A DNA stretch of 64,000 nt from VRUE01 sp963817905. GTDB taxonomy: Bacteria; Actinomycetota; Thermoleophilia; Solirubrobacterales; 70-9. Made by a program: the position numbers and the translations under genes. Location: contig CAWFPS010000003.1 of NCBI GenBank assembly GCA_963817905.1, positions 620,001-684,000 on the forward strand, in the 5' to 3' direction. Positions 7,927-16,487 of the stretch are shown here, piece after piece. How positions within the stretch are numbered: the stretch's first letter is position 1; every line of letters starts with the position of its first letter. The notes under the pieces are model-generated. The model worked only from the letters and a program-made list of their open reading frames with translations, ran no database searches and was not told the DNA's origin.

Positions 7927-7952
7927 AGCCTAGCGTGGCGGGCACCTAAGCT
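7927..7952. promoter_or_regulatory. Divergent promoters, sodA and sigB-like gene
   Basis: Minus strand: TAGGCT (7932 to 7927) gives sodA a leader of about 40 nt with a Shine-Dalgarno. Plus strand: TAAGCT (7947-7952) ends six bases before the sigma-factor ATG, implying a leaderless mRNA. Confidence 0.5.
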
Positions 7953-7958
7953 GACAGC

Positions 7959-8720
7959 ATGGAGGCAGAGGAAGCGCAACTGTGGCGTGAATTCGCGGAG
8001 TCGCGCGATCCGGCCATCCGCGAGCAGCTGGTAACCCGAAACATGGACTTCGCCAAACGGCTGGCGCTGCGCTACCGCGGCGCCAGCGAGTCCTTCGACG
8101 ACCTGCTCCAGGTCGCCAACCTGGGATTGCTGGGCGCCGTCGACCGCTTCGACCCCGAGCGCGGCATCCCCTTCACCGCCTTCGCCTCGCCGACGATCCT
8201 CGGCGAGCTGAAGCGCCACTTCCGCGACCGGGTATGGACTGTGCGCGTTCCGCGCGGCCTGCACGACCGCTTGGCCGAAGTCGACAAGGCGATCGCCGAG
8301 CTGACCAAGAAGCTGCAGCGCTCCCCCTCCGTCGGCGAGATCGCGGAGCGGCTCGAGATCGAGCAGACAGAGGTGCTCGAGGCGATGGAGGCAAACCACA
8401 ACCGTCGGCCGCTCTCCCTCGACCGCCCGGCGGGCGCCGAGGACTCAGGCGAAGCACCGCCGTCGGAGTGGGTCGGCGAGGAGGACGAGGGATTCGAGCT
8501 GGTCGAGGGACGGATCGCCCTCGACGCTGCCCTCCCCTACCTCGAGGAGCGCGAGCGAGTGGTATTGCGGCTGCGCTTCGTCGAGGACATGACCCAGTCC
8601 CAGATCGCCGAGCGGATCGGGCACTCGCAGATGCACGTCTCGCGCATCCTGCGCCGGGCGCTGGCCCATATCCGCGAGCGGATCGAGTCCCAGCAGGGCC
8701 AGCCGGGGGGGCGCGACTAG
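7959..8720 (+). CDS. RNA polymerase sigma factor, SigB/SigF type
   Basis: Alternative sigma-70 factor of 253 residues. Region 2 (about 25-95) contains YRGASESFDDLLQVANLGLLGAVDRFDPERG and FTAFASPTILGELKRHFRD, split across the -10 recognition helices and typical of SigB/F/G proteins. Region 3 is about 105-150 (PSVGEIAERLEI), and region 4 at about 190-245 ends TQSQIAERIGHSQMHVSRI. The neighbours are an RsbW-like kinase and an RsbU-like phosphatase, the standard partner-switching control set, so it is probably a stress sigma factor. Its stop overlaps the convergent rsbW-like stop by four bases. Confidence 0.93.
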   Translation: MEAEEAQLWREFAESRDPAIREQLVTRNMDFAKRLALRYRGASESFDDLLQVANLGLLGAVDRFDPERGIPFTAFASPTILGELKRHFRDRVWTVRVPRGLHDRLAEVDKAIAELTKKLQRSPSVGEIAERLEIEQTEVLEAMEANHNRRPLSLDRPAGAEDSGEAPPSEWVGEEDEGFELVEGRIALDAALPYLEERERVVLRLRFVEDMTQSQIAERIGHSQMHVSRILRRALAHIRERIESQQGQPGGRD

Positions 8721-9562
8721 GCCGGCGGCACGGCGACGAAACGGACGATCAGGTAATCGCCTTCGTCGGCGGCCTCGACCGCCACCTCGTCGACCAGGCC
8801 CTCGAGCGAGCCGCCCAGCTCGGGCAGCTCGAGCTTCTCGCGGATCTCGGCGGCCGCACCGGTTTCCATCGGGCCGAGTCGCAGCTCGAGGCCCTTCTCG
8901 CTCTCGCCGAGACCGAGGCGAACGCAGCCGTCCGCGAAGCGGCCGGGGGCCGCGTCGGCAATCGCGTCGGTGACGAGGAACGCGTCGGAGACACGGTCGA
9001 CGGAGAGCTGGCGGCGCGCCGCGAGAGCGCCGACGAGCCGGGCGAGCACCGGTTCGAGCAGCTCTGAGCGGGCGACCGTGAGCTCGGTCGCATCGACCTC
9101 GACCGAGACCTCTTTTTCGCCCTCGGCGGGCCCGTCGGCGCCGCCGCCGCTGAGCGGCAGGCGCATCATCACTTCCGTGCCGCGGCCGAGGCCGCCGGAG
9201 ATGCTGAAGCTGCTGGAGAGCGCCGCGATCAGGGAGAGGCCGAGTTTGAGACTGCTGCGCTCGGAGTCCGCTTGCGGGCTGATTCCGGCGCCGCTGTCGC
9301 TGACGGTCACCGTCAGCCCCTCGCTGTCGGGGTCGGCCTCGACCGTGAGCGGCCCCGTACCCTCGGGGTAGGCGTGGACGACGACGTTCATGCAGGCCTC
9401 GGTGACAACGGTCTTGAGGTCGGCGATACCGGTCTCGTCCATCCCGACCTGCTCGGCCAGGCCGGCCAGCGCGTGGCGAACCACGGCCACGTTCTCGGCC
9501 TTGGCCGGGAGCTTTAGTTGAAGCCCGGTCGGTCTCTCGTTGATGGTGGAGCCGTTTTGCAT
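8717..9562 (-). CDS. RsbW-like anti-sigma kinase with degenerate second ATPase domain
   Basis: GHKL-type serine kinase/anti-sigma factor of 281 residues. The N-terminal domain is intact: N-box E55-x3-N59 (VTEACMNVVVHAYP), G1 box D89-SGAG, and the final strand GRGTEVMMRLPL near residue 150. Residues ~165-281 look like a second copy of the fold: SVDRVSDAFLVTDAIAD parallels the N-box helix without the Asn, and LEGLVDEVAVEAADEGDYLI parallels the end of the domain. This would make a fused dimer with one dead site, an inference from the pattern. The start at 9562 places a SigB-type promoter about 43 bases upstream. Confidence 0.82.
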   Translation of the reverse strand: MQNGSTINERPTGLQLKLPAKAENVAVVRHALAGLAEQVGMDETGIADLKTVVTEACMNVVVHAYPEGTGPLTVEADPDSEGLTVTVSDSGAGISPQADSERSSLKLGLSLIAALSSSFSISGGLGRGTEVMMRLPLSGGGADGPAEGEKEVSVEVDATELTVARSELLEPVLARLVGALAARRQLSVDRVSDAFLVTDAIADAAPGRFADGCVRLGLGESEKGLELRLGPMETGAAAEIREKLELPELGGSLEGLVDEVAVEAADEGDYLIVRFVAVPPA

Positions 9563-9604
9563 CCTGGTGTCTGCTGGAGAGCCTGTTCCCCGCGAACCGC
9601 GAGC

Positions 9605-9630
9605 ATAACCGTCAAGTCCTAGGCTCAAAC
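9605..9630 (-). promoter_or_regulatory. SigB-type promoter before the rsbW-like gene
   Basis: On the minus strand GTTTGA (9630 to 9625), a 14-base spacer and GGTTAT (9610 to 9605) match the Bacillus SigB consensus GTTTAA-N12-15-GGGTAT at 10 of 12 positions. It would let the neighbouring sigma factor drive its own inhibitor. Confidence 0.5.
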
Positions 9631-9703
9631 GCTACCCGAGGCCGCTCAGCCCAAAACGAACAGGCGTCCGGGTGGGTGCGGGAGCGGTGCGCCTCGATGA
9701 GGC

Positions 9704-11497
9704 TCAGGCGGCGACCCGAACGAAGCGCGCGGCTGCGGCCTCGGGGTCAGAGAAGACCTCGCCGCGGCGGAAAAGACCGTCCTGCACTCGCCAGATCCAG
9801 GCCACCGGCATGTCGCGGATGCCGAGCTCGCGGTTGCGCACGAAAACCCGGCCTTGGACGAGCAGGCGGTCGTCGCGGCGTTCCACCCGGCTCGGCGTGA
9901 CCAACAGCTCTTCCCAGAAGCTCTCGACTTCGCCGAGGTACTCGCGCAGGCCGTCAGGGCCGACGTAGGGCGCACCCCGCCCCGTTTCCTCCGCGGTCAC
10001 GGCGAAGAACTCCATCCCGGCCGCGCAGAGCTCGACGATCGCCGCCGCGTCGCGCTGGTTGAAGGCGTTGAAGAGACGTCCGATGAGCGCCTCGTCGTCG
10101 CCGGCCGCAGACGACCCCTCCAGAGCCAGTGCGGCGGCGTCGCTCGGCTCCCGCTCGGCCGCGCGGGCCAGCGCCAGGATCGCCACATCGTCATCGAGCG
10201 CGCCCGCGGTGAACTCGCGCAGGGCCGTTTCGACTCGCTGCACCGCGGCGACCGGCCCGGCGGCGCCCCGCAGCTCCGCTCGCAGGCGCTCCTCCCCGAA
10301 GCGCTCCTCAACCCCGCTGGCCTCGGCGATCCCGTCGGTGACCAGCACCAGTTGCCGGCCCGGCTCGACGCTGCAGCCGCGCATCCGCCACTCGCCGTCG
10401 CCGAAGGCGCCGAGCAGCGGGCCTGCCTCGGACACCTCAGCGACCTCCTCGCCGTCAACCAGCAGCGGCGGCGGATGCCCGGCGATCGCGACCCCGACCG
10501 GCCGGCTCGGATCGTCGCTCAGCAGCAGCACGGTGGCACTGCACAACGAGGCGTCCCGACGCGCCAGCAGCGCCCGGTTGAGCGTCGCGAGCGCCAGCGC
10601 GGGATCGTTGGTCAGCATCGCCGCGGTGCGCAGCGTGTAACGAGCGAGCGCGGTAATCGAGGCGGCATGGGCGCCGCGGCCGGTCACGTCGCCGATCACC
10701 AGCATCCACCCACCGGCGACCCGGAAGGCGTCGTAGAAGTCGCCACCGACCTCGTTCTCGGCCCCCGCCGGCCGGTACATCGCCGCCAGCGACCAGCCGG
10801 GTACGTGTGGAAGCGGCGCAGGCAACAGCCCGCGCTGCAGGGTCTCGGCGATCTCCGCCCGTGCCCCTTCGGCACGCTCGAGGTCGGTGAAAAGCCCGCT
10901 GTTGTCGAGCGTCAGCGCCACCCGCCCGGAAAGCGTCCAGGCGAAGCGCACGTCGTCGCGCCGGTAGCGGCGCCCCGACCAGGCGACGCCAAGCGTCAGG
11001 GCGCCCTTCACCTGGCCGCGCGCCTGCAGCGCAACGGTTATCGCCGAGCGCACCCCGAGGCCGCGCAGGAAGGCGAGGTCGGACCCGTCGTGGGAGATCT
11101 CGCGCAGGTCGCCCTCCGACATGCGCTCATAGAAACGCGGTTCCAGCGAGTCCCTCTCGTCCCCCACCATCCGCCCGGGGACCGACGGCGGGCGGGCGCG
11201 CAGTCCCCGCTCCGCCCCCGGGGGAGCACCGGGGGCGACGCTGACGGCGACCCGCCGCGCCTCGCCGTTCTCGATCATGTCGATCGCGCAGAAGTCGGCC
11301 AGCTCGGGAACGAGGAGCTCGCCGATCGCGCCGAACGTCTCATTCAGCGACCCAGCGGCCTCAGAGATATCCGCAACCGCGGCCAGCAACTCGAAGCGGC
11401 GCTGCGCGCGGCGCGCCCGCAACAGGAGAACGACCGCGAGCCACGCGCAGAGGATGGCAAGCGCCACCGCCACCGCCGATATGTCGATCCAGGCCAT
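9704..11497 (-). CDS. RsbU-like PP2C phosphatase: TM-GAF-SpoIIE-NTF2-like
   Basis: Predicted serine phosphatase of 597 residues that should dephosphorylate an anti-sigma antagonist. Order: one transmembrane helix (about 6-28), a GAF sensor domain (about 37-205), and a SpoIIE/PP2C domain (about 225-450) with GGDFYDAF, VIGDVTGRGAHAA, VTDGIAEA and DDDVAILAL, which carry the metal-binding aspartates. A C-terminal SnoaL/NTF2-like domain follows (about 470-590, beginning LFNAFNQRDAAAIVELCA). The NTF2-like tail is an unusual addition and could sense a ligand. GGGAGG precedes the ATG by three bases. No STAS antagonist gene is nearby. Confidence 0.9.
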   Translation of the reverse strand: MAWIDISAVAVALAILCAWLAVVLLLRARRAQRRFELLAAVADISEAAGSLNETFGAIGELLVPELADFCAIDMIENGEARRVAVSVAPGAPPGAERGLRARPPSVPGRMVGDERDSLEPRFYERMSEGDLREISHDGSDLAFLRGLGVRSAITVALQARGQVKGALTLGVAWSGRRYRRDDVRFAWTLSGRVALTLDNSGLFTDLERAEGARAEIAETLQRGLLPAPLPHVPGWSLAAMYRPAGAENEVGGDFYDAFRVAGGWMLVIGDVTGRGAHAASITALARYTLRTAAMLTNDPALALATLNRALLARRDASLCSATVLLLSDDPSRPVGVAIAGHPPPLLVDGEEVAEVSEAGPLLGAFGDGEWRMRGCSVEPGRQLVLVTDGIAEASGVEERFGEERLRAELRGAAGPVAAVQRVETALREFTAGALDDDVAILALARAAEREPSDAAALALEGSSAAGDDEALIGRLFNAFNQRDAAAIVELCAAGMEFFAVTAEETGRGAPYVGPDGLREYLGEVESFWEELLVTPSRVERRDDRLLVQGRVFVRNRELGIRDMPVAWIWRVQDGLFRRGEVFSDPEAAAARFVRVAA

Positions 11498-11582
11498 CTA
11501 CCTCCCGATTGCGGGACTACTTAAAAGAACGTAGCTACCGGCCTTGCATAAGTCCAGAGCTACTCAGAAGCGCACAGCGGCC

Positions 11583-12695
11583 CTAGGGATCGCGCCGCAA
11601 CGCCTGGCCCGAGGCGCGCGGGACGGTGCGGGCATCGCCGCCGGTCCAGGCGTTGAAGCGGTACCAGGAGGGCTTCGCTTCACGGCGGGAGGTGAGCAGG
11701 CCGGCGGAGTCGCAGAACTGGCAGGAGCCCGCCACGTCAGCCCAGGAAAACCACCAGGCGCCACCGATCCGCCAGCGCCCGCGGTTTCGCGCCAGCAGCG
11801 AGAAGGAGTGCTGAAGCTGGCGCGCCTGGCCGCGCGGTCCGCGCTCCCAGCGCGACTCGAACCCGGCCGAGCCCCAGCCCATCTCAGTCAGGTAGAGGCG
11901 GGTCCCGGCGTCGTGGTTGTCGCGCATCACCCGGCGCAGGTCCTTGATCTCCGGGGTGAGGGCGCGAGCGTCGGCGACGTAGGGATGCAGGGCGACCCCG
12001 TCGAAATCGCGCTTGATGCCGGGGATCGCATAGACACTCGCGAGAAATTCGTCGGAGGGGATGTTCGGCGGTACCTGCAAGGGCCGGCCGAAGAGCCCGC
12101 CGAGGATCACGGTCGAGCCGGGATCGGCGCGGTGAAGCATGCGACCCGAGATCTGGATCAGCCGGCCGAACCGGACCGGGTCGGGAACGCGCGAAAAGGT
12201 GACGATGTTCTCCTCGTTCCAGATCTCCCACTGGCGCACCGGCAGCTTGGGGAGATCGCTGTTTTCCTTCCAGAAGCGCCCGCGCGGCCCGTAGCGGAAC
12301 TCGGCGCCGCGCAGGAAGCGCAGCCACTCGGTGCGCTGGCGGGCGCTGCTCACCGGCTCCCCGCCGAGCCGGGGAGAGAGCCATTCGGGCGTGCCCCAGA
12401 CGAAGAAGAAAATCCTGATCCTGTTTTCGGCCGCCAGGCCGACTTCGGCGTCGAGGCGCGACCAGTCGGGCCGGAAGCGATCCGACGCCTGCGGCTCCAC
12501 CTCGGCCCAGTTGAGCGGCAGTCGCACGTTCGTCACCCCCGCCTCCGACATCAGTTCGTAATCCAAGGCGTCGGTATAGCCCTGCGGCGACATGCCGAAG
12601 AACCCGCGCGGCGCCACGCCGGTGCGCGACCCGGCCATAGCGGGCGTAAGCGCCAGCAGCGCCAGCGTCAGCGGAATGAAGAGAAGTCTTCGCAT
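11583..12695 (-). CDS. Secreted glycoside hydrolase, TIM-barrel (GH39/GH5-like)
   Basis: Exported protein of 370 residues. The signal peptide (MRRLLFIPLTLALLALTPAMAGS) is split around an AMA-G cleavage site near residue 19. The (beta/alpha)8 fold carries the acid/base glutamate in WEIWNEENIV and the nucleophile glutamate in RLYLTEMGWGS, the two clan GH-A positions. Substrate cannot be read from the sequence. The 12695 ATG was chosen because it starts the signal peptide cleanly; a GTG four codons upstream is possible. The 3' end abuts a gene-free spacer. Confidence 0.8.
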   Translation of the reverse strand: MRRLLFIPLTLALLALTPAMAGSRTGVAPRGFFGMSPQGYTDALDYELMSEAGVTNVRLPLNWAEVEPQASDRFRPDWSRLDAEVGLAAENRIRIFFFVWGTPEWLSPRLGGEPVSSARQRTEWLRFLRGAEFRYGPRGRFWKENSDLPKLPVRQWEIWNEENIVTFSRVPDPVRFGRLIQISGRMLHRADPGSTVILGGLFGRPLQVPPNIPSDEFLASVYAIPGIKRDFDGVALHPYVADARALTPEIKDLRRVMRDNHDAGTRLYLTEMGWGSAGFESRWERGPRGQARQLQHSFSLLARNRGRWRIGGAWWFSWADVAGSCQFCDSAGLLTSRREAKPSWYRFNAWTGGDARTVPRASGQALRRDP

Positions 12696-12821
12696 GCGTC
12701 CCAACACAAGACCCGCGAAACGGGCCGAAGTCGTGCTCCGATTCGAGATGGGAGATTACGACAGTGGGCCGATGCTCTCGCCTCGGGGAAGCGGTGAGAA
12801 ATCCGCCATTACAATGGACGT

Positions 12822-12827
12822 TATACT
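12822..12827 (+). promoter_or_regulatory. -10 box TATACT, leaderless toxin-antitoxin operon
   Basis: TATACT, five of six bases of the consensus, ends six bases before the antitoxin ATG. Confidence 0.6.
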
Positions 12828-12833
12828 GACCAT

Positions 12834-13061
12834 ATGTCCAAACAAGTGACCGCTACTGAGGCAAAGGCAACCATACTCCGCCTCTTGGACGATGCCGCCG
12901 CGGGTGAGGAGATCGAGATCACGCGACACGGTCGCCCGGTCGCCCGTCTCGTCCCCGCTGCTGGAGCACGATCGCTGAAGGGTTCTTTCGAAGGCGTGGC
13001 GATGACCACCGTCGACGATGAGCAGCTGTTCTCGACCGGCGAGAGTTGGAACGCCGCGTAG
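12834..13061 (+). CDS. Phd/YefM-type antitoxin
   Basis: Small DNA-binding antitoxin of 75 residues, first gene of a type II toxin-antitoxin pair. The N-terminal fold TATEAKATILRLLDDAAAGE followed by EIEITRHGRPVARLVP is the Phd/YefM dimerisation and DNA-binding unit. The C-terminal 25 residues should be the flexible toxin-wrapping tail. It has its own near-consensus promoter, and such operons are usually autorepressed by the complex. The toxin starts at or before its stop codon, so the two are coupled. Confidence 0.85.
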   Translation: MSKQVTATEAKATILRLLDDAAAGEEIEITRHGRPVARLVPAAGARSLKGSFEGVAMTTVDDEQLFSTGESWNAA

Positions 13062-13063
13062 GC

Positions 13064-13456
13064 GTGGGGGCGGTCCTTCTCGACACCCACGTCGTCCACT
13101 GGTGGTCGGCAGAGCCGGATCGGGTCAGCTCGACTGCCCGCAAGGCGCTGGAAGACGCGGATCAGCTGGTCGTGGCGGCGATCTCCTGGTACGAGCTGGC
13201 GTGGCTGGCAAGGCACGAACGGATCGCCGTCACGGTTCCGATCCGGTCGTGGCTGGACGGCCTAGCCTCACAGCTGCGCACGATCGGCATAACTCCGGCA
13301 GTGGCGGATACTGCCGTCAGCCTGCCCGTCTCCTTTCCCGGCGATCCCGCCGACCGGCTGATCTACGCCACGGCGATAGAGCACGGCCTCGGCCTCATAA
13401 CCAAGGACCGAGCGATCCGCGATCACGACAAGCCACGGTCCCTGACGGTCTGGTAG
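13064..13456 (+). CDS. PIN-domain toxin (VapC-like ribonuclease)
   Basis: Predicted Mg-dependent endoribonuclease of 130 residues. PIN acidic residues are visible: D7 (LLDTHVVHW), E44 (SWYELAWLA), D97 (DPADRLIYATA) and D115 (ITKDRAI). The GTG at 13064, three bases after the antitoxin stop, starts the fold immediately. A TTG at 13046 inside the antitoxin gene would add six residues and cannot be excluded. A tRNA-Pro gene lies 27 bases downstream on the other strand. Confidence 0.87.
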   Translation: MGAVLLDTHVVHWWSAEPDRVSSTARKALEDADQLVVAAISWYELAWLARHERIAVTVPIRSWLDGLASQLRTIGITPAVADTAVSLPVSFPGDPADRLIYATAIEHGLGLITKDRAIRDHDKPRSLTVW

Positions 13457-13483
13457 CCGGTCCTCCGAACCGAGTAACGAATA

Positions 13484-13557
13484 TCGGGGCGCCCGGATTT
13501 GAACCGGGGACCTCACCGACCCGAACGGTGCGCGCTACCAGGCTGCGCCACGCCCCG
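13484..13557 (-). tRNA. tRNA-Pro(CGG)
   Basis: A 74-nt cloverleaf on the minus strand. The acceptor stem is CGGGGCG paired with CGCCCCG, followed by discriminator A. The D-arm contains GCGCAGCCTGGTAGCGC, the anticodon arm is CACCG-TTCGGGT-CGGTG with anticodon CGG, and the T-arm contains GGTTCAAATCC. CCA is not encoded. No other tRNA was found in the window. Confidence 0.93.
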
Positions 13558-13590
13558 AGAGGCGGGGATTATCCCAGACCGGGGCGAGGA

Positions 13591-14340
13591 CTACTGGACC
13601 GCCTCGATCGCGGCTTCGATTTCAGTCAGCGAGGGCCCGTCCTGGAGGGTGCGGGTGCCACCCGGGCCGTTGACGATCGCGGCCTGGTGGGTGCGGATGC
13701 CGAGGTCGCGGCCGAGTTCCTCGTAGCCCTGGAGCTTCTGGCTGATCGGGCCGTTCGAGCCGCCGTTGTCTTCGAGGTAGCTCAGCCATTCGGGCTCGTT
13801 CAGTTCCTCGATCCCGCCGGCGACCGAGTCGAGGTAGTCCTGGTCGATCCCGACGCGCTCGGCTTCGTCCTGATTGCGGAAGAAGAGGTAGATGTACTGC
13901 CATCCGTAGCCCTGGTCGGCGGCGGCCTCGGCGCCGTAGAAGCCAAGCTCCTGGACGCTTTCGCTGTTCGAGTAGTGCCGGTAGAGCAGCTTCACGTCGC
14001 CCGGCCTCGCGTAGCCGTCGACCAGGCTGGGGATGGTGCTGAGGAAGTCTTCGCGACAGCTCGAGCACTGCAGGTCGTTGAAGACCTGGATCGAGACCGG
14101 TGCATCGGAGGACCCGAGGCGGTCTCCTTCCTGCGGCACGCCGCCGAAGGTTTCCTGGGCTTCGGAGATCCCGGCCAGGTGGACGACGTCGGGTTCTGCC
14201 TTCTGGGTGGCGATGTTGACGATCGCGTAGCCGAGCGCCAGCAGGGCGAGTCCGAGGCCGAGCACAACCCAGATGCGACCGCGGCGTGGGATCGGCACGA
14301 CGGCTGGCTCCGGGGCGTGGTTCTCGGTCGCGGTGGGCAT
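13591..14340 (-). CDS. Membrane-anchored DsbA-like thioredoxin-fold protein
   Basis: Protein of 249 residues with an N-in membrane anchor (about residues 22-42, RIWVVLGLGLALLALGYAIV) and an extracytoplasmic thioredoxin-like domain. The active-site motif is C92-S-S-C95 (DLQCSSCREDF), and the C-terminal GIRTHQAAIVNGPGG holds the region that normally carries the cis-Pro loop, here ambiguous. Probably a thiol-disulfide oxidoreductase for exported proteins. The start at 14340 was chosen over 14364 because GATAAT lies six bases before it. Confidence 0.85.
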   Translation of the reverse strand: MPTATENHAPEPAVVPIPRRGRIWVVLGLGLALLALGYAIVNIATQKAEPDVVHLAGISEAQETFGGVPQEGDRLGSSDAPVSIQVFNDLQCSSCREDFLSTIPSLVDGYARPGDVKLLYRHYSNSESVQELGFYGAEAAADQGYGWQYIYLFFRNQDEAERVGIDQDYLDSVAGGIEELNEPEWLSYLEDNGGSNGPISQKLQGYEELGRDLGIRTHQAAIVNGPGGTRTLQDGPSLTEIEAAIEAVQ

Positions 14341-14346
14341 CGGGCC

Positions 14347-14352
14347 ATTATC
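14347..14352 (-). promoter_or_regulatory. -10 box GATAAT, leaderless DsbA-like gene
   Basis: GATAAT on the minus strand ends six bases before the ATG at 14340. Confidence 0.55.
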
Positions 14353-14395
14353 CCGACTCGCCATGCCTGCCTTGCCCCGGGACCCCCAGTTTCGT

Positions 14396-14424
14396 TTGAC
14401 ACGTCCGCCGCCAGGGGTAAATAT
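14396..14424 (+). promoter_or_regulatory. Promoter with consensus -35 TTGACA
   Basis: TTGACA at 14396-14401, 17 bases, then AAATAT at 14419-14424. It precedes a gene with a real leader and a strong Shine-Dalgarno, unlike the leaderless neighbours. Confidence 0.55.
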
Positions 14425-14460
14425 GGCTTTACCCGATTTCAGCTACCTGGGAGGTCCGCT

Positions 14461-14646
14461 GTGGCCAATCACCTCACCCCGTCCGAGCTCGCCGAGGAAC
14501 TTCGCATGGAGCGGCAGGAGGTGATCGGCAAGTGCATGCAGATGGGCATCCCGATCTTCCACGGCCGCATCGACCGTTCGCTCTTCGAGACCTCGTTGCG
14601 CAGCATGTCCGGCGCCCAGAAGCGCCACCGGGTCCGTCCCAACTAG
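14461..14646 (+). CDS. Small HTH-like protein, 61 residues
   Basis: Short basic protein, unrecognised. The sequence reads as two helices, LTPSELAEELRMERQEVI then GKCMQMGIPIFHGRID, which resembles a compact winged or excisionase-like DNA-binding unit (SELAEEL..ERQEVI..MGIPIF..GRID). It ends in a basic tail, AQKRHRVRPN. GTG start with GGGAGG six bases upstream, and a TTGACA promoter in front. It lies just before fadD on the same strand and could regulate it. Confidence 0.75.
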   Translation: MANHLTPSELAEELRMERQEVIGKCMQMGIPIFHGRIDRSLFETSLRSMSGAQKRHRVRPN

Positions 14647-14670
14647 CTCTTAACTAGACTCCCTCCCCGC

Positions 14671-16453
14671 ATGGAGCGGGGAACCAAATCGTCGACGCTG
14701 GCGGATCTGCTGCCGCTTGCCGCCAAGCTCTACGGCAGCGCGCCCGCGGTGCGCTTCAAGCAGGGCGAAGACTGGGTCGACCGCAGCTTCGACCAGGTGC
14801 TCGAAGACCGTGCGCTCGCTCTCGCTCGGCCTGATCGACCTCGGCGTCGCCAAGGGCGACAAGGTCTCGATCCTCGGCAACACCCGGCCCGAGTGGACCT
14901 ACTTCGACTACGCCGCACTCTCGGCCGGTGCGGTGGTGGTGCCGATCTACCAGACCAACTCGCCCGAGGAGTGCCAGTACGTGCTGGAGAACTCCGACGC
15001 CAAGATCGTCGTGGTCGAGGACGACGAGCAGATGGAGAAGATCCGCGCCGTTCGCGAGCGGCTGCCGCTGCTCGAGCAGGTCGTGCGGATGACGGGATCC
15101 AGCGAGGACGCGATCTCGCTCGAGGACCTCGCCGCCCGCGGCGCCGCCCGCGACGAGGCCGAGTGGGAGGCGCGCTGGCGCTCGGTCACGCCGGAGGACA
15201 TCTGCACCTTCATCTACACCTCGGGCACGACCGGGCCGCCGAAGGGCTGCATCATCAGTCACGGCAACTACCGGGCGATGCTCAACATGGTCAACGAGAC
15301 CAGCGTTATCGAGCCCGAAGACCTCACCTACCTCTACCTCCCCCTGGCCCACTCCTTCGCCCTCTTGATCCAGCTTGGCAGCTTCGACCTCGGCGCAACG
15401 ATCGCCTACTGGGAGCGCGACCCGCTGAAGATCCTGCCCAACCTGGGCGAGCTGAAGCCGACCTACTTCCCCTCGGTGCCGCGCATCTTCGAGAAGATCT
15501 ACACCGCCGCGAACAGCGGCATGGAAAAAGAGGGCGGCCTCAAAAAGGCGGTCTTCGGGTGGTCGATCGGGGTCGGCAAGAAGATGCGCGCCGCCGAGCG
15601 CGCCGGCCGCAAGCCGGGCTTCCTGCTGCGCAGGCAGTACAAGTTCGCCGACGAGAAGGTGCTCTCCAAGATCCGCGGCCTCTTCGGCGGCAACCTCCGC
15701 CTCGCCGTCTCCGGTGCCGCCCCGATCAACCCCGAGATCCTCAGCTTCTTCGATGCCGCCGGTGTGCTCGTGCTCGAGGGCTGGGGGATGACCGAGACCT
15801 CGACCGCGGCGACGATCTCCAAGCCGGATGACTTCAAGGTGGGCACGATCGGCAAACCCTTCCCCGGCTGCGAGATAAAAATCGCCGAGGACGGCGAGAT
15901 CCTGGTCAAGGGGCCGAACGTCTTCCAGGGCTACTACAAGAACGAGGAGGCGACCCGGGAGACGATCGTCGACGGCTGGCTGCACACCGGCGACATCGGT
16001 GAGATCGACTCCGACGGCTTCATCAAGATCACCGGCCGCAAGAAGGACATCATCATCACCGCGGGCGGCAAGAACATCACCCCGGCCAACCTCGAGAACG
16101 AAATCAAGCAGCACCCGCTGGTCTCCCAGTGCGTCGTCGTCGGCGACCGCAAGCCTTACCTGGTCGCCCTGGTCACGCTGGACCCCGAAGACGCGGTCGC
16201 CTACGCCGGGGAGCACGGCCTGCCCGAGGACCCCGAACAGCTCGCCGCCAACCCCGAAGTGCTGAAAGCGATCGAAGCCCACGTGGCGAGCATCAACGAG
16301 AAGTTCGCAAGGGTCGAGCAGGTGAAGAAGGTGGCAATCCTCCCCCGCGACCTATCGCAGGAATCGGGCGAGCTGACGCCGACGCTGAAGGTGAAGCGGG
16401 CGGTCGTCGCCAGCAAGCACGAGCAGGAGATCGAGCAGCTCTACGCGAGCTAG
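14671..16453 (+). pseudogene. fadD: Long-chain acyl-CoA ligase, FadD15-like, with a frameshift
   Basis: AMP-forming acyl-CoA synthetase (fatty acid + ATP + CoA). The first 46 codons (MERGTKSSTLADLLPLAAKL onward to FDQVLED) are in frame 1; the rest, from VRSLSLGLIDLGVAKGD, is in frame 2. Removing one C of the pair at 14808-14809 restores one continuous protein of about 593 residues. Downstream motifs are intact: IYTSGTTGPPKG (P-loop), EGWGMTETSTAA, WLHTGDIGEID and GRKKDIIITAGGKNI. Either a recent inactivating insertion or a sequencing error. TAGACT at 14655-14660 is a possible -10. Confidence 0.85.
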
Positions 16454-16487
16454 CGTGAACGCGGAGGAGTCGGGTGCCCCTCTGTGC

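Noticed and set aside
14800..14815. Programmed frameshifting in fadD
   Set aside because: No slippery heptamer or downstream stimulatory structure is evident, and acyl-CoA ligases are not known to use it; mutation or sequencing error is simpler.
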